A stretch of 64,000 bases of DNA from CAG-882 sp050874385 (GCA_050874385.1 JBNMKO010000007.1:6221-70220), one strand, 5' to 3'. Numbered from the stretch's first letter, positions 1-7,329 are shown. The notes: generated from the sequence alone by a model not told the origin. A program made the numbers and translations.

Positions 1-318
1 AGTCAGCGTGTCGTTGAGGTTGCAGTTCTCCGCGACAATCAGCGCGGTCATAAGCTTTGTGACGCTGGCGGGATAACTCTTCTCGTCGCTGTTTTTTTCA
101 TAAAGAACAATGCCGTTGTCAGCGTCAATCAAGATGGCACTGCCCGATTCTATGTCGGGGGCTTTCGGGTAGTCATCGGCGCTCACCGTAAACGCAAGGG
201 AATTGCTGATAAAAATAATGCACAGCAGGCTTGCAAACACGGCGCGCAGACGGATGTGGAATGGGGTGTTTATCTTTTGTGAAGATGTACATGAATATTG
301 AGTGTTTATTTTCTTCAT
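1..318 (-). CDS. D-alanyl-D-alanine carboxypeptidase, N-terminal part (runs off window)
   Basis: Reading the minus strand from the ATG at 318 gives 106 residues with no stop before the window edge. Residues 25-47 form a signal peptide ending SLAFTVSA, followed by ESGSAILIDADNGIVLYEKN and the catalytic motif SVTK (residues 85-88) in YPASVTKLMTALI. This is the signature of peptidase S11 penicillin-binding proteins (DacA/DacF type), which trim the terminal D-Ala from peptidoglycan stem peptides outside the membrane. An AAAGAGA stretch just upstream could serve as ribosome-binding site. The SxN and KTG motifs lie beyond the window, so intactness cannot be judged. It is divergent from the kinase-fusion gene. 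Confidence 0.85.
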   Translation of the reverse strand, partial: MKKINTQYSCTSSQKINTPFHIRLRAVFASLLCIIFISNSLAFTVSADDYPKAPDIESGSAILIDADNGIVLYEKNSDEKSYPASVTKLMTALIVAENCNLNDTLT

Positions 319-655
319 CTAAATTCTCTTTCAAACTATACTTATTTAGGTGATTGCAAAACTTAGTATATTGATTGATACACTATGTTGTGAAATTTGA
401 GTTTCGCAATTGCTTATATTGATTTTTGGACTATATTTTTGCGTCTACACCTATTGTATTACAGAATGTCCGCATTTACCATAAAAAAATTGCAACATGG
501 GGGAATGTTTGTTAAACTGTAACGTGATACAAGCAAGTCCGCGTCGCCATTTACTGTTCTGTGCAAGAAAGTGTGGCACTTGCTCGATAGTGTTAATAAT
601 GCATTATAAATCATGTTCTTTAAAGAATTATAAAATGGTTTGGAAATGAGGAAAA
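319..655. other. Divergent intergenic region, 337 bp
   Basis: A+T-rich spacer between the divergent carboxypeptidase and kinase-fusion genes, so it must hold promoters for both. One weak plus-strand candidate is TTGCTT at 410-415 with TATATT at 432-437 (16-bp spacer). A 7-bp inverted repeat, AGCAAGT (532-538) and ACTTGCT (578-584), lies in the presumed leader of the plus gene. No RNA family or convincing ORF is recognised. Confidence 0.4.
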
Positions 656-2572
656 ATGTCAGAGAAGATAGAATTGTTTGTTCCGGGGCGTTTATGCCTG
701 TTCGGGGAGCACAGTGACTGGGCTGGGCTTCACCGCACCATAAATTCGGCAATCATACCCGGCGAGGCGATTGTCACGGGAATTGAGGAGGGAATATACG
801 CAACCGTTGAGGCGGCGGATAAATTTATAATAGAAAGTGACATGGGCGAGGAGACATTCTCGTGTAATATGGACACGCAGCTTTTGAGAAAGACGGCATG
901 CGAGGGAGGATATTTTTCTTATGTCGCAGGCGTTGCGTCGTATATAAATGAACATTACAGCGTCGGAGGGCTTAAAATTCACATAACAAAGAGAACGCTT
1001 CCTATAAAAAGCGGTCTGTCGTCAAGCGCGGCGATATGTGTGCTCACGGCTAGGGGTTTCAACCAGATATATGGTCTTAAACTTAACACAATAGGTGAGA
1101 TGAACATTGCATTTATAGGCGAGCAGAGAACTCCGTCGAGGTGTGGAAGGCTTGACCAGGCGTGCGCGTTTGGCGTGAAGCCCGTGCACATGACCTTTGA
1201 CGGCGGTGAGGTCAGCGTTTCACCTATCAAATTGGGCGGAACTTTTTACTGGGTGATAGCTGACCTGAAGGCGGGAAAGGACACGGTTAGGATTTTGTCA
1301 GATTTAAACAAGTGCTATCCTTTTGCCGAGAATGACAAGGAGCGCGCAGTGCAGGAGGCGCTTGGCGTTGAAAACAGGGAGTATATAAAAAGAGGAATAG
1401 AGCTTTTGGAGGCGGGAGATGCAAAGAGGCTTGGAAGCCTTATGTGCGAGGTTCAGGAAAATTTTGACAAGAAGGTTGCACCGGCATGTCCAAGCCAGTT
1501 AAAGTCCCCGGTGCTTCACTCGGTTCTTTCGGATGTGGAGCTTGAAAAGTGGATATATGGGGCAAAGGGTGTCGGCTCTCAGGGCGACGGCACAGTTCAG
1601 CTTCTTGCAAAGGATGCAACGAGTCAGCAGGCGGTGATAGATTATCTTAATAATGTGCGCCATATGGAGGCATTTCCACTCACGTTAAAGCCTAAGCAGG
1701 CGGTGAGAAAGGCAGTCATCCCTGTGGCTGGATTTGGCACGAGACTTTACCCGGCGACCAAGGCGGTCAAGAAGGATTTTCTCCCGGTGCTCGACAAGGA
1801 CGGAGTTTTCAAGCCTGTAATCATGGTTTTGTTGGAGCAGCTTGTGCAGTCGGGAATTGAGGAGGTCTGTCTTATAATAGGCAGGGAGGAACAGCACATT
1901 TACGAGTCATTTTTTGCCCCTATGTCAAAGGAAAACTATGACAAGCTTCCGGCTGACAAGCAAAAATATGAGGACATGCTTGTGAAAATCGGAAAGATGA
2001 TTTGCTATGCATATCAGGATGAGAGGAAGGGCTTTGGACATGCCGTGTACCAGAGCAGGGACTTCGCCGGGAGCGAACCTGTGCTTTTGCTCCTCGGGGA
2101 TATGATATATGAGTCATTTATCGGTGAGACATGTTCGACACAGCTCATCAACTGTTATGCGGCGCATGGGCTTCCGGTGATATCAATGCATGAAGTGCCG
2201 CTGGAGCAGGTGGTACACTACGGCATAATGCATGGCGTGTGGGAGAGCACAAAGCAGGAGCAGATGCGCTTAGACTGCATCTATGAGAAGCCTACAGTCG
2301 ACTTTGCCGAGGAAAATCTTGCCATAAAGTGCAAGGATGGCGACAAGTATTTTGCCGTGTTCGGGCAGTACATTCTCACCGAGGATGTCTACAAGGTGCT
2401 CGAGAAAAATATACGCGAGAACAAGTTAAACCGCGGCGAGATACAGCTTACCGATGCCCTTGAGGAAGTGCGCGCCACGTCGGGAATGATGGGATGCCGC
2501 ATAAAAGGCAAATCGTATGATGTCGGATTGCCGCAGATGTATATTCAGACTGTGGGGGAGTTCGGACGGTAG
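656..2572 (+). CDS. Fused GHMP sugar kinase / GalU-like nucleotidyltransferase
   Basis: A 638-residue two-domain enzyme. Residues 1-335 are a GHMP-family sugar kinase: galactokinase-like motif GRLCLFGEHSDW (11-22), ATP-binding motif LPIKSGLSSSAA (115-126) and the third motif GAKGVGSQGDG (302-312). Residues 350-635 are a nucleotidyltransferase of the GalU/RmlA fold: AVIPVAGFGTRLYPATKA (353-370), FLPV (375-378), and GFGHA (459-463) followed by LLLLGDM. Together they would phosphorylate a free sugar at C1 and turn it into an NDP-sugar, a salvage route. The substrate cannot be read from sequence; galactose, glucuronate or a similar sugar are possibilities. Bacteroides Fkp performs an analogous two-step reaction but has its pyrophosphorylase domain first. 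The start is preceded by a weak GAGG. The stop touches the hairpin array. Confidence 0.85.
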   Translation: MSEKIELFVPGRLCLFGEHSDWAGLHRTINSAIIPGEAIVTGIEEGIYATVEAADKFIIESDMGEETFSCNMDTQLLRKTACEGGYFSYVAGVASYINEHYSVGGLKIHITKRTLPIKSGLSSSAAICVLTARGFNQIYGLKLNTIGEMNIAFIGEQRTPSRCGRLDQACAFGVKPVHMTFDGGEVSVSPIKLGGTFYWVIADLKAGKDTVRILSDLNKCYPFAENDKERAVQEALGVENREYIKRGIELLEAGDAKRLGSLMCEVQENFDKKVAPACPSQLKSPVLHSVLSDVELEKWIYGAKGVGSQGDGTVQLLAKDATSQQAVIDYLNNVRHMEAFPLTLKPKQAVRKAVIPVAGFGTRLYPATKAVKKDFLPVLDKDGVFKPVIMVLLEQLVQSGIEEVCLIIGREEQHIYESFFAPMSKENYDKLPADKQKYEDMLVKIGKMICYAYQDERKGFGHAVYQSRDFAGSEPVLLLLGDMIYESFIGETCSTQLINCYAAHGLPVISMHEVPLEQVVHYGIMHGVWESTKQEQMRLDCIYEKPTVDFAEENLAIKCKDGDKYFAVFGQYILTEDVYKVLEKNIRENKLNRGEIQLTDALEEVRATSGMMGCRIKGKSYDVGLPQMYIQTVGEFGR

Positions 2573-3052
2573 CAAAAAGCAAGCTAGAAAGAGCAGTTGT
2601 GGGTAGAGATAATGAAAATGTGAGAAAAATACCCACAGACAGCCAAAAAAGCAAGCTAGAAAGGGCAGCTGTGGGTAGAGATAATGAAAATGCAAGAAAA
2701 ATACCCACAGGCAGCCAAAAAATCAAGCTAAGAGGAGAAGCTGTGTGGTAGTTGTGGGTAGAGATAATGAAAATGCAAGAAAAATACCCACAAACAGCCA
2801 AAAAATCAAGCTAAGAGGAGAAGCTGTGTGGTAGTTGTGGGTAGAGATAATGAAAATGCAAGAAAAATACCCACAGGCAGTCAAAAAAGCAAGCTAAAAA
2901 GAATAGTTGTGGGTAGAGATAATGAAAATGCAAGAAAAATACCCACAGGCAGCCAAAAAATCAAGCTAAGAGGAGAAGCTGTGTGGTAGTTGTGGGTAGA
3001 GATGACGAAAATGTGTGGAAAATACCCACAAGGCAGCCTAAAAATCAAGTTA
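2571..3052 (+). repeat. Tandem array of six hairpin-forming repeats
   Basis: Six copies of a 40-nt element, each starting TGTGGGTA and ending TACCCACA (8-bp perfect inverted repeat, 24-nt loop), lie at 2598-2637, 2670-2709, 2753-2792, 2836-2875, 2908-2947 and 2991-3030. Start-to-start distances are 72, 83, 83, 72 and 83 bp, because two linker types (32 and 43 nt) alternate irregularly. Copies 2-5 have identical loops (GAGATAATGAAAATGCAAG then A5); copies 1 and 6 at the edges have diverged. The array begins at the stop codon of the kinase fusion and ends about 40 nt before the trmB start codon. Function unknown; see findings. Confidence 0.95.
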
Positions 3053-3091
3053 AAATTAGAAAATCATATAAAATTAAGGAGAGAAAATAAC

Positions 3092-3730
3092 ATGAGACTT
3101 AGAAATGTTCCGGGTGCGAGAGAGGCAATGATTGAGAGTGAATATACGGTGAATGAGCCGAAAGAGTACAAGGGAAGATGGAGTGAGCTGTTTGGAAATG
3201 ACCACCCGATTAGAATAGAGGTGGGCATGGGAAAGGGCAGATTTATCATGCAGCTTGCCGCAGAAAATCCTGACATAAATTATGTTGGAATTGAGAAGTA
3301 TTCAAGTGTGCTCATCCGCGCTCTTGAAAAGCAGGAGGAAGCGAAGCTTCCGAACATAATTTTTATCAGAATGGATGCGGAGGAGATTGCGGATGTGTTC
3401 GGCAAAGGCGAGGTTGACCGCATATATCTGAATTTTTCCGACCCATGGCCTAAGGACAGACATGCAAAGAGACGACTCACATCCAGACAGTTCCTCGCGC
3501 GCTACAACGAGATATTAAAGAAGGATGGCCAGATAGAGTTCAAGACGGACAACAGGGTTCTGTTCGATTTCTCCGTTGAGGAGGTTGAGCCGGCAGGCTG
3601 GCACATAAAGGAGTTGACATACGACCTTCACAATGACGAGAAGATGAATGAGGGGAATATCATGACCGAGTATGAGGAGAGATTTTCGGGGATGGGGACA
3701 CCTATCAATAAGATGATTATAATAAGATAG
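3092..3730 (+). CDS. trmB: tRNA (guanine-N7-)-methyltransferase TrmB
   Basis: A 212-residue SAM-dependent methyltransferase that makes m7G46 in tRNA variable loops. Diagnostic features are the SAM-binding stretch IEVGMGKGRFI and the family hallmark NFSDPWPKDRHAKRRL, followed by FLARYNEILKKDG and FKTDN. The frame stays open upstream to a TTG at 2990 inside repeat copy 6. The ATG at 3092 is chosen because AAGGAGAG precedes it by about 8 nt and because MRLRNVPGARE matches the usual start and length (about 213 residues) of the family. It may be cotranscribed with the upstream kinase fusion through the hairpin array. Confidence 0.93.
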   Translation: MRLRNVPGAREAMIESEYTVNEPKEYKGRWSELFGNDHPIRIEVGMGKGRFIMQLAAENPDINYVGIEKYSSVLIRALEKQEEAKLPNIIFIRMDAEEIADVFGKGEVDRIYLNFSDPWPKDRHAKRRLTSRQFLARYNEILKKDGQIEFKTDNRVLFDFSVEEVEPAGWHIKELTYDLHNDEKMNEGNIMTEYEERFSGMGTPINKMIIIR

Positions 3731-4094
3731 TTAACGGTCACATAACATTAAGGTGTGTGGCTTTAGCTGAATAGTTCACTAGACTAAGTGTTTATGGATA
3801 GCTTATACATGTTTATAAATTTGACAGCAAAGTTCAAGATTAGTTATAAGAATAGATTGATGTTAAGCTATTGGAGGAATGTTGTCAGCAATGTTAGGTT
3901 ATAAGAATATATTGTGTCAGTATTAATTTAAGAATGGATTGATATCAGTTAGAAGCTAAAGAAATACCGTGGATAGTAGTTACATGGTGGATTTCAGGCA
4001 CTTTTTGTACTAATAAGCATATAATAAAGTAAGCTGGTCAGTTCGTGAAATGGTGATATTTTTCATGGGTATGGGTAAGGGGTATGAGAGAAAA
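3731..4094. other. Intergenic region, 364 bp, with faint degenerate repeats
   Basis: No convincing ORF. A loosely repeated sequence (TTATAAGAATAGATTG at 3844, TTATAAGAATATATTG at 3899, TTTAAGAATGGATTG near 3927) suggests a decayed tandem duplication. No terminator with a clear U-tract is seen after trmB. Confidence 0.4.
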
Positions 4095-4214
4095 ATGAGG
4101 TGCTTTGCATACAGGCACAAAAAGCTCAACAAGCGTCTGTGTCAATTAAAAAAGTCGCTTGATGAGCTTGCCGAGGCACTCGGGTGCGGAAAAGAAAAAA
4201 AGAAGTGCAAGTGA
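4095..4214 (+). CDS. Possible small basic protein, 39 aa
   Basis: The ATG at 4095 opens a 39-codon frame ending TGA at 4212-4214. It encodes a lysine-rich peptide starting MRCFAYRHKKLNKRL and ending CGKEKKKCK, with four cysteines and a helical middle (KKSLDELAEAL). A purine-rich GGGTAAGGGG lies upstream but is poorly spaced. The four cysteines and charged helix are not typical of random A+T-rich sequence, yet nothing in it is recognised. It sits just before the hairpin cluster. It may be real or chance. Confidence 0.3.
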   Translation: MRCFAYRHKKLNKRLCQLKKSLDELAEALGCGKEKKKCK

Positions 4215-4251
4215 TTGTGCATAAGCTGTATGGTGGGCACTTTAACCAAAT

Positions 4252-4393
4252 CAAGTAAGTCCCCTGCTTCAATTGCGAAGAATAATAAGCAGGGGACTTG
4301 CTTGTATCAGGAGGGGTATAAGCCCTCCTGATAAACTGCGAAGCAGTTATTTGGTTATGAGCAAGTAGCGAAGCGGATTGCGAATATCCGCTT
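4252..4393. repeat. Cluster of four consecutive hairpins
   Basis: Four inverted repeats occur back to back. Hairpin 1 has arms 4252-4269 and 4287-4304 (18 bp with one T.G, core AAGTCCCCTGCTT). Hairpin 2 has ATCAGGAGGG at 4306-4315 and its complement at 4323-4332 (10 bp, 7-nt loop). Hairpin 3 has AACTGC 4334-4339, GAA loop, GCAGTT 4343-4348. Hairpin 4 has AAGCGGAT 4371-4378 and ATCCGCTT 4386-4393. The heptamer GCGAAGC occurs twice and GCGAA four times. It lies between genes converging on it, so it could stop transcription from both sides, but no long U-tract follows any stem. It may be a MITE or REP-like element or a structured RNA. Confidence 0.8.
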
Positions 4394-4457
4394 GACAAAT
4401 AAGTTTTGCATGTATGCCCATTTTGTGGTTAAAATAGATACTTTTGGTTTTGGCATT

Positions 4458-5837
4458 CTACTTGAGAAACATTCGTATCAATTTGTCCATAAATGTGCTG
4501 TAGGGCTGGTAGCGCATAGGCAGGTCGAGCCATGTCTTTTTGTCGACGATGCTCTTTTTGTGGGTGAAGGTGTCAAAGCCGTCGCGCCCGTGGTATGAGC
4601 CCATTCCGCTGCCGCCGACACCGCCAAATCCCATGTTCGAGGTGGCAAGGTGGATTATGGTGTCGTTCACACAGCCGCCGCCAAAGCTTATGCGCGAGGT
4701 GATTTTTTGAGCAAGCGCTTTGCTTCCCGTAAAAATGTATAGTGCAAGCGGGTGGTCTAGGTTGTCAATCTGCCTAATCATGGCGTTGATGTTGTCGTAA
4801 GGGATTACGGGAAGGACGGGGCCGAATATCTCCTCCAGCATTACCGCGTCGTCGTAGGTCACATCGCGCATTATGGCGGGTTCTATGCGCAGAGATTTAG
4901 CGTCAAAATCGCCTCCAAACACAAGTTTCTTCTTATCTATAAGTCCGAGAATACGGTTAAAATGCTTCTCGTTTATTATCTTTCCGTAGTCAGGATTTTC
5001 AAGCGGCTTTGCGCCGAATTGTCTTATAATCTCTTGCTTTAGATATCCCAAGAACTTTTCATATACGCTCTTATGACAGAGAACATAGTCTGGTGCAACG
5101 CAGGTCTGACCGCAGTTTAAATATTTGCCGAATACTATGCGCCTTGCGGCGAGCTTTAGATTGGCATCAGAAGCCACGATACAAGGACTTTTTCCGCCGA
5201 GCTCAAGCGTGACAGGTGTGAGGTGTTCGGCGGCATGGCGCATGACCTCTTTGCCGACGGCTTTGCTGCCTGTGAAAAAAATGTAGTCGAAGTCGGCATC
5301 GAGAAGGCTGGTGTTCTCAGCGCGCCCTCCGGTCACAACAGCGACATATTCGGGTGGAAAACACTCGGAAATTATTTTTGCGATAACATCGCTTGTAGCC
5401 GGGGAATATGCGCTCGGTTTTAAAATGGCGGTGTTGCCCGCCGCAATCGCGTCCACAAGTGGCTCCATAGTGAGCAGAAACGGGTAATTCCACGGGCTCA
5501 TAATAAGGACATTTCCGTAAGGCGACGGCTTTACATAGCTTCTCGCGGCAAACTGGGCGAGCGGTGTCGCTACGGTGCGCTCGCGCATAAAACTTTTTAC
5601 ATGGGAGAGCATGTAGTCTATTTCGCCAAGTGTGAGACCGACCTCGCACATATAGCTCTCCTGTGCGCTTTTTCCGAGGTCGGATTTCAATGCCGCCATG
5701 ATGTCGGGCTCGTATGTCTTGATGGCCTTTTTCAATTTTTTTAGCGCATTTATCCTGTAATGTGAACTTAGTGTGGCTCCTGTCGCAAAAAAACGGCGCT
5801 GGGATTTTAATAGTTTCCGGATTTCGGAACTTGTCAT
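4458..5837 (-). CDS. Aldehyde dehydrogenase, class 3 (ALDH3) type
   Basis: A 459-residue NAD(P)+-dependent aldehyde dehydrogenase. It shows the NWYP-like MSPWNYPF (113-120), the cofactor-site lysine in ILKPSAYSP (138-146), FFTGS (187-191), the catalytic glutamate in LELGGKSP (E212), the nucleophilic cysteine in NCGQTCVAPDY (C246), EEIFGPVLPV, and the class-3 ending SGMGSYHGRDGFDTFTHKKS. Members oxidise medium- and long-chain aldehydes. There is a hydrophobic tail (YSTFMDKLIRMFLK) but no clear TM anchor. The ATG at 5837 is followed by the usual family N-terminus. It is transcribed opposite to its neighbours and probably stands alone. Confidence 0.92.
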   Translation of the reverse strand: MTSSEIRKLLKSQRRFFATGATLSSHYRINALKKLKKAIKTYEPDIMAALKSDLGKSAQESYMCEVGLTLGEIDYMLSHVKSFMRERTVATPLAQFAARSYVKPSPYGNVLIMSPWNYPFLLTMEPLVDAIAAGNTAILKPSAYSPATSDVIAKIISECFPPEYVAVVTGGRAENTSLLDADFDYIFFTGSKAVGKEVMRHAAEHLTPVTLELGGKSPCIVASDANLKLAARRIVFGKYLNCGQTCVAPDYVLCHKSVYEKFLGYLKQEIIRQFGAKPLENPDYGKIINEKHFNRILGLIDKKKLVFGGDFDAKSLRIEPAIMRDVTYDDAVMLEEIFGPVLPVIPYDNINAMIRQIDNLDHPLALYIFTGSKALAQKITSRISFGGGCVNDTIIHLATSNMGFGGVGGSGMGSYHGRDGFDTFTHKKSIVDKKTWLDLPMRYQPYSTFMDKLIRMFLK

Positions 5838-6255
5838 AATAAACCTCTTTTCTTGAATTTGATAATTGGAATTTTTATAATTATGTCATTTTAAAATTAT
5901 GTAATTTTAATGGCTGATGTTATGCGTGTATGTAAATAAATATGTGAAATTGTATGCTTTTTAAGCAATAGATGTGCTATCATAATTACTTGTAATTTAT
6001 ACTTATAAATAACAATTATAGCCATTTTACAAATTAATGCACCTCATATTTAATATTTAGAAAGATGAGAGCTATATGGAATTGCTGTAATTGTATCTAA
6101 TATCTCCAAATATTGGAAATATGATACATAAATTATTTTTGACAAAAATTTCCCCACGTCGTTGACTTATCTTCCCTAAAAGCTCACAATATACAGGAAA
6201 ATACACAGGGTTAAAATGCAGGCGATAGGCGTTTTGGCCCGGAATGGAGATTTTT
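5838..6255. other. Divergent intergenic region, 418 bp
   Basis: Very A+T-rich spacer between the divergent aldehyde dehydrogenase and the 262-residue orphan gene. A possible plus-strand sigma-A promoter is TTGACT (6162-6167), 17 bp, CACAAT (6185-6190); another TTGACA (6139-6144) has no good partner. No ORF or RNA family is recognised. Confidence 0.35.
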
Positions 6256-7044
6256 ATGATAACGAGAAAGCATTATATGGCACAGCTTAAAGGTGAGTTT
6301 GTGCAGAATGGTGAAGGAAACAAGAAGGTGGAGGAGCTTGCAGGCGAGTGCAAAAAGACAGCACAGCAGCTTATCGACGAGGGAAAGCTTCTCACGGTGG
6401 CACTGTATCATTACAGAAATATGCTCTTTTTGTATTATGAGGAGGTAGAGGAACGTTTGGATGTGCAGGCTGATATTTACGGCATTGAAAGAGGAAAGCG
6501 AATACCCGAGGTAGAAGCCGGTTTTGATGTACAGGTTGATATCAGGAAGCAGGAATGTGGCACAGAAATTGGCGAAGAAATCACCCCGGATATGTTTATG
6601 GGCGCACTTGATGAGGTGCTTGAGAGTTGGCCAAAGGATGGCGAGGTGGTAAACTGGATGAAAATGTTTCATATTTACTATCACAATGTGCCAAAGAGCG
6701 TAGAGCAGTGGCAGCAGGACAGGCATCCGGAGCACAGAAGGGGAAGAATAGCAAAGCTTCGCGAGGACAAGCTGTTCGAGTATGTATGCCATCATGTGGC
6801 GATTGTCAATGAAGGGCTGCTCACGGGCGACAAGTACCAGTCGATAGCGTTGTACGGCGACATGCTGTTCTCATATTTTGAGGAGCCAAAGAAGTTTGTG
6901 AATATAAAAGAGGATTATGAGCATGAGTCGCAGGCGATAAAGGATTGGCTCGCCGTCGACCCGGAGAGTCATTTTATACCGTTCCCGGAGGCTGACGGGG
7001 CGAACTTCTATATCATACCTGAATATTTTTCAATCGGGAAATAG
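6256..7044 (+). CDS. Uncharacterised protein, 262 aa
   Basis: I do not recognise this protein. It begins MITRKHYMAQLKGEF, is acidic and mostly helical, and has no signal peptide or TM segment. Around residues 140-170 lies an aromatic/histidine-rich stretch (WMKMFHIYYHNVPKSVEQW), then QDRHPEHRRGRIAKL and FEYVCHHVAIVNEGLL. The histidines and tyrosines could form a metal or ligand site, but that is conjecture. The frame is open to an ATG at 6244; the ATG at 6256 is preferred because GGAG (6247-6250) sits 5 nt before it. It has its own possible promoter and no operon partner. Confidence 0.75.
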   Translation: MITRKHYMAQLKGEFVQNGEGNKKVEELAGECKKTAQQLIDEGKLLTVALYHYRNMLFLYYEEVEERLDVQADIYGIERGKRIPEVEAGFDVQVDIRKQECGTEIGEEITPDMFMGALDEVLESWPKDGEVVNWMKMFHIYYHNVPKSVEQWQQDRHPEHRRGRIAKLREDKLFEYVCHHVAIVNEGLLTGDKYQSIALYGDMLFSYFEEPKKFVNIKEDYEHESQAIKDWLAVDPESHFIPFPEADGANFYIIPEYFSIGK

Positions 7045-7056
7045 TGTGAAAAAAAT

Positions 7057-7075
7057 ATGGGCTGAAAAAGCCCAT
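7057..7075 (-). terminator. Hairpin with U-tract on the minus strand
   Basis: ATGGGCT (7057-7063) and AGCCCAT (7069-7075) form a 7-bp stem with a 5-nt loop. On the minus strand it is followed by an A/T run rich in T (complement of 7049-7055), fitting a backup terminator for the tRNA-Lys genes. On the plus strand no U-tract follows. Confidence 0.5.
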
Positions 7076-7083
7076 GAAAGCAT

Positions 7084-7125
7084 AAAAAAAGCACCAACCC
7101 CGCAATTATCTACAAGACTGGTACC
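7084..7125 (-). terminator. Terminator of distal tRNA-Lys
   Basis: On the minus strand ACCAGTC (7122-7116) pairs, with two wobbles, to GGTTGGT (7099-7093) and is followed by seven T (7090-7084). It directly follows the tRNA 3' end and is duplicated behind the second tRNA copy. Confidence 0.6.
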
Positions 7126-7130
7126 TTTAG

Positions 7131-7203
7131 TGCGCGATCAGGGGTTCGAACCCTGGACACCCTGATTAAGAGTCAGGTGCTCTACCAACTGAGCTAATCG
7201 CGC
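7131..7203 (-). tRNA. tRNA-Lys (anticodon CUU), distal copy
   Basis: 73-nt cloverleaf read on the minus strand: acceptor GCGCGAT pairs with ATCGCGC, D arm GCTCAGTTGGTAGAGC, anticodon arm CCTGA-CTCTTAA-TCAGG giving anticodon CUU (lysine, AAG codons), T arm with GGTTCGAACCC, discriminator A. CCA is not encoded. It is identical to the copy at 7257-7329. Confidence 0.97.
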
Positions 7204-7210
7204 TTGTCTT

Positions 7211-7250
7211 AAAAAAGTACCAACCCCACAGTCGTCTGTAAAACTGGTAC
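7211..7250 (-). terminator. Terminator between the two tRNA-Lys genes
   Basis: On the minus strand GTACCA (7250-7245) pairs with TGGTAC (7222-7217), extended by G.T wobbles, followed by six T (7216-7211). It resembles the hairpin behind the distal copy, showing that tRNA plus terminator was duplicated as a unit (period 126 bp). Confidence 0.55.
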
Positions 7251-7256
7251 CTTTAA

Positions 7257-7329
7257 TGCGCGATCAGGGGTTCGAACCCTGGACACCCTGATTAAGAGTC
7301 AGGTGCTCTACCAACTGAGCTAATCGCGC
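7257..7329 (-). tRNA. tRNA-Lys (anticodon CUU), proximal copy
   Basis: Same 73-nt tRNA as 7131-7203: acceptor GCGCGAT/ATCGCGC, anticodon loop CTCTTAA (CUU), T loop GTTCGAAC, discriminator A, no encoded CCA. It is the promoter-proximal copy of a tandem duplication. Confidence 0.97.

Noticed and set aside
319..655. Riboswitch in the leader of the kinase fusion
   Set aside because: Only one weak 7-bp long-range stem is seen and no conserved aptamer motif is recognised.
2426..2801. Minus-strand ORFs through the hairpin array (89 and 117 aa)
   Set aside because: They are the repeat read in antisense, giving low-complexity HFHYLYPQL-type peptides without start signals.
2571..3052. CRISPR array
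   Set aside because: Spacing is 72 and 83 bp, the linkers are nearly identical to each other rather than unique, and no cas genes are nearby.
6211..6795. 194-residue minus-strand ORF opposite the 262-aa gene
   Set aside because: The plus frame has a better start signal and balanced composition. The antisense product is a Leu/His/Cys-rich shadow.
7131..7329. tRNA genes as a phage or island attachment site
   Set aside because: The duplication is a clean 126-bp tandem of tRNA plus terminator, with no integrase gene beside it.
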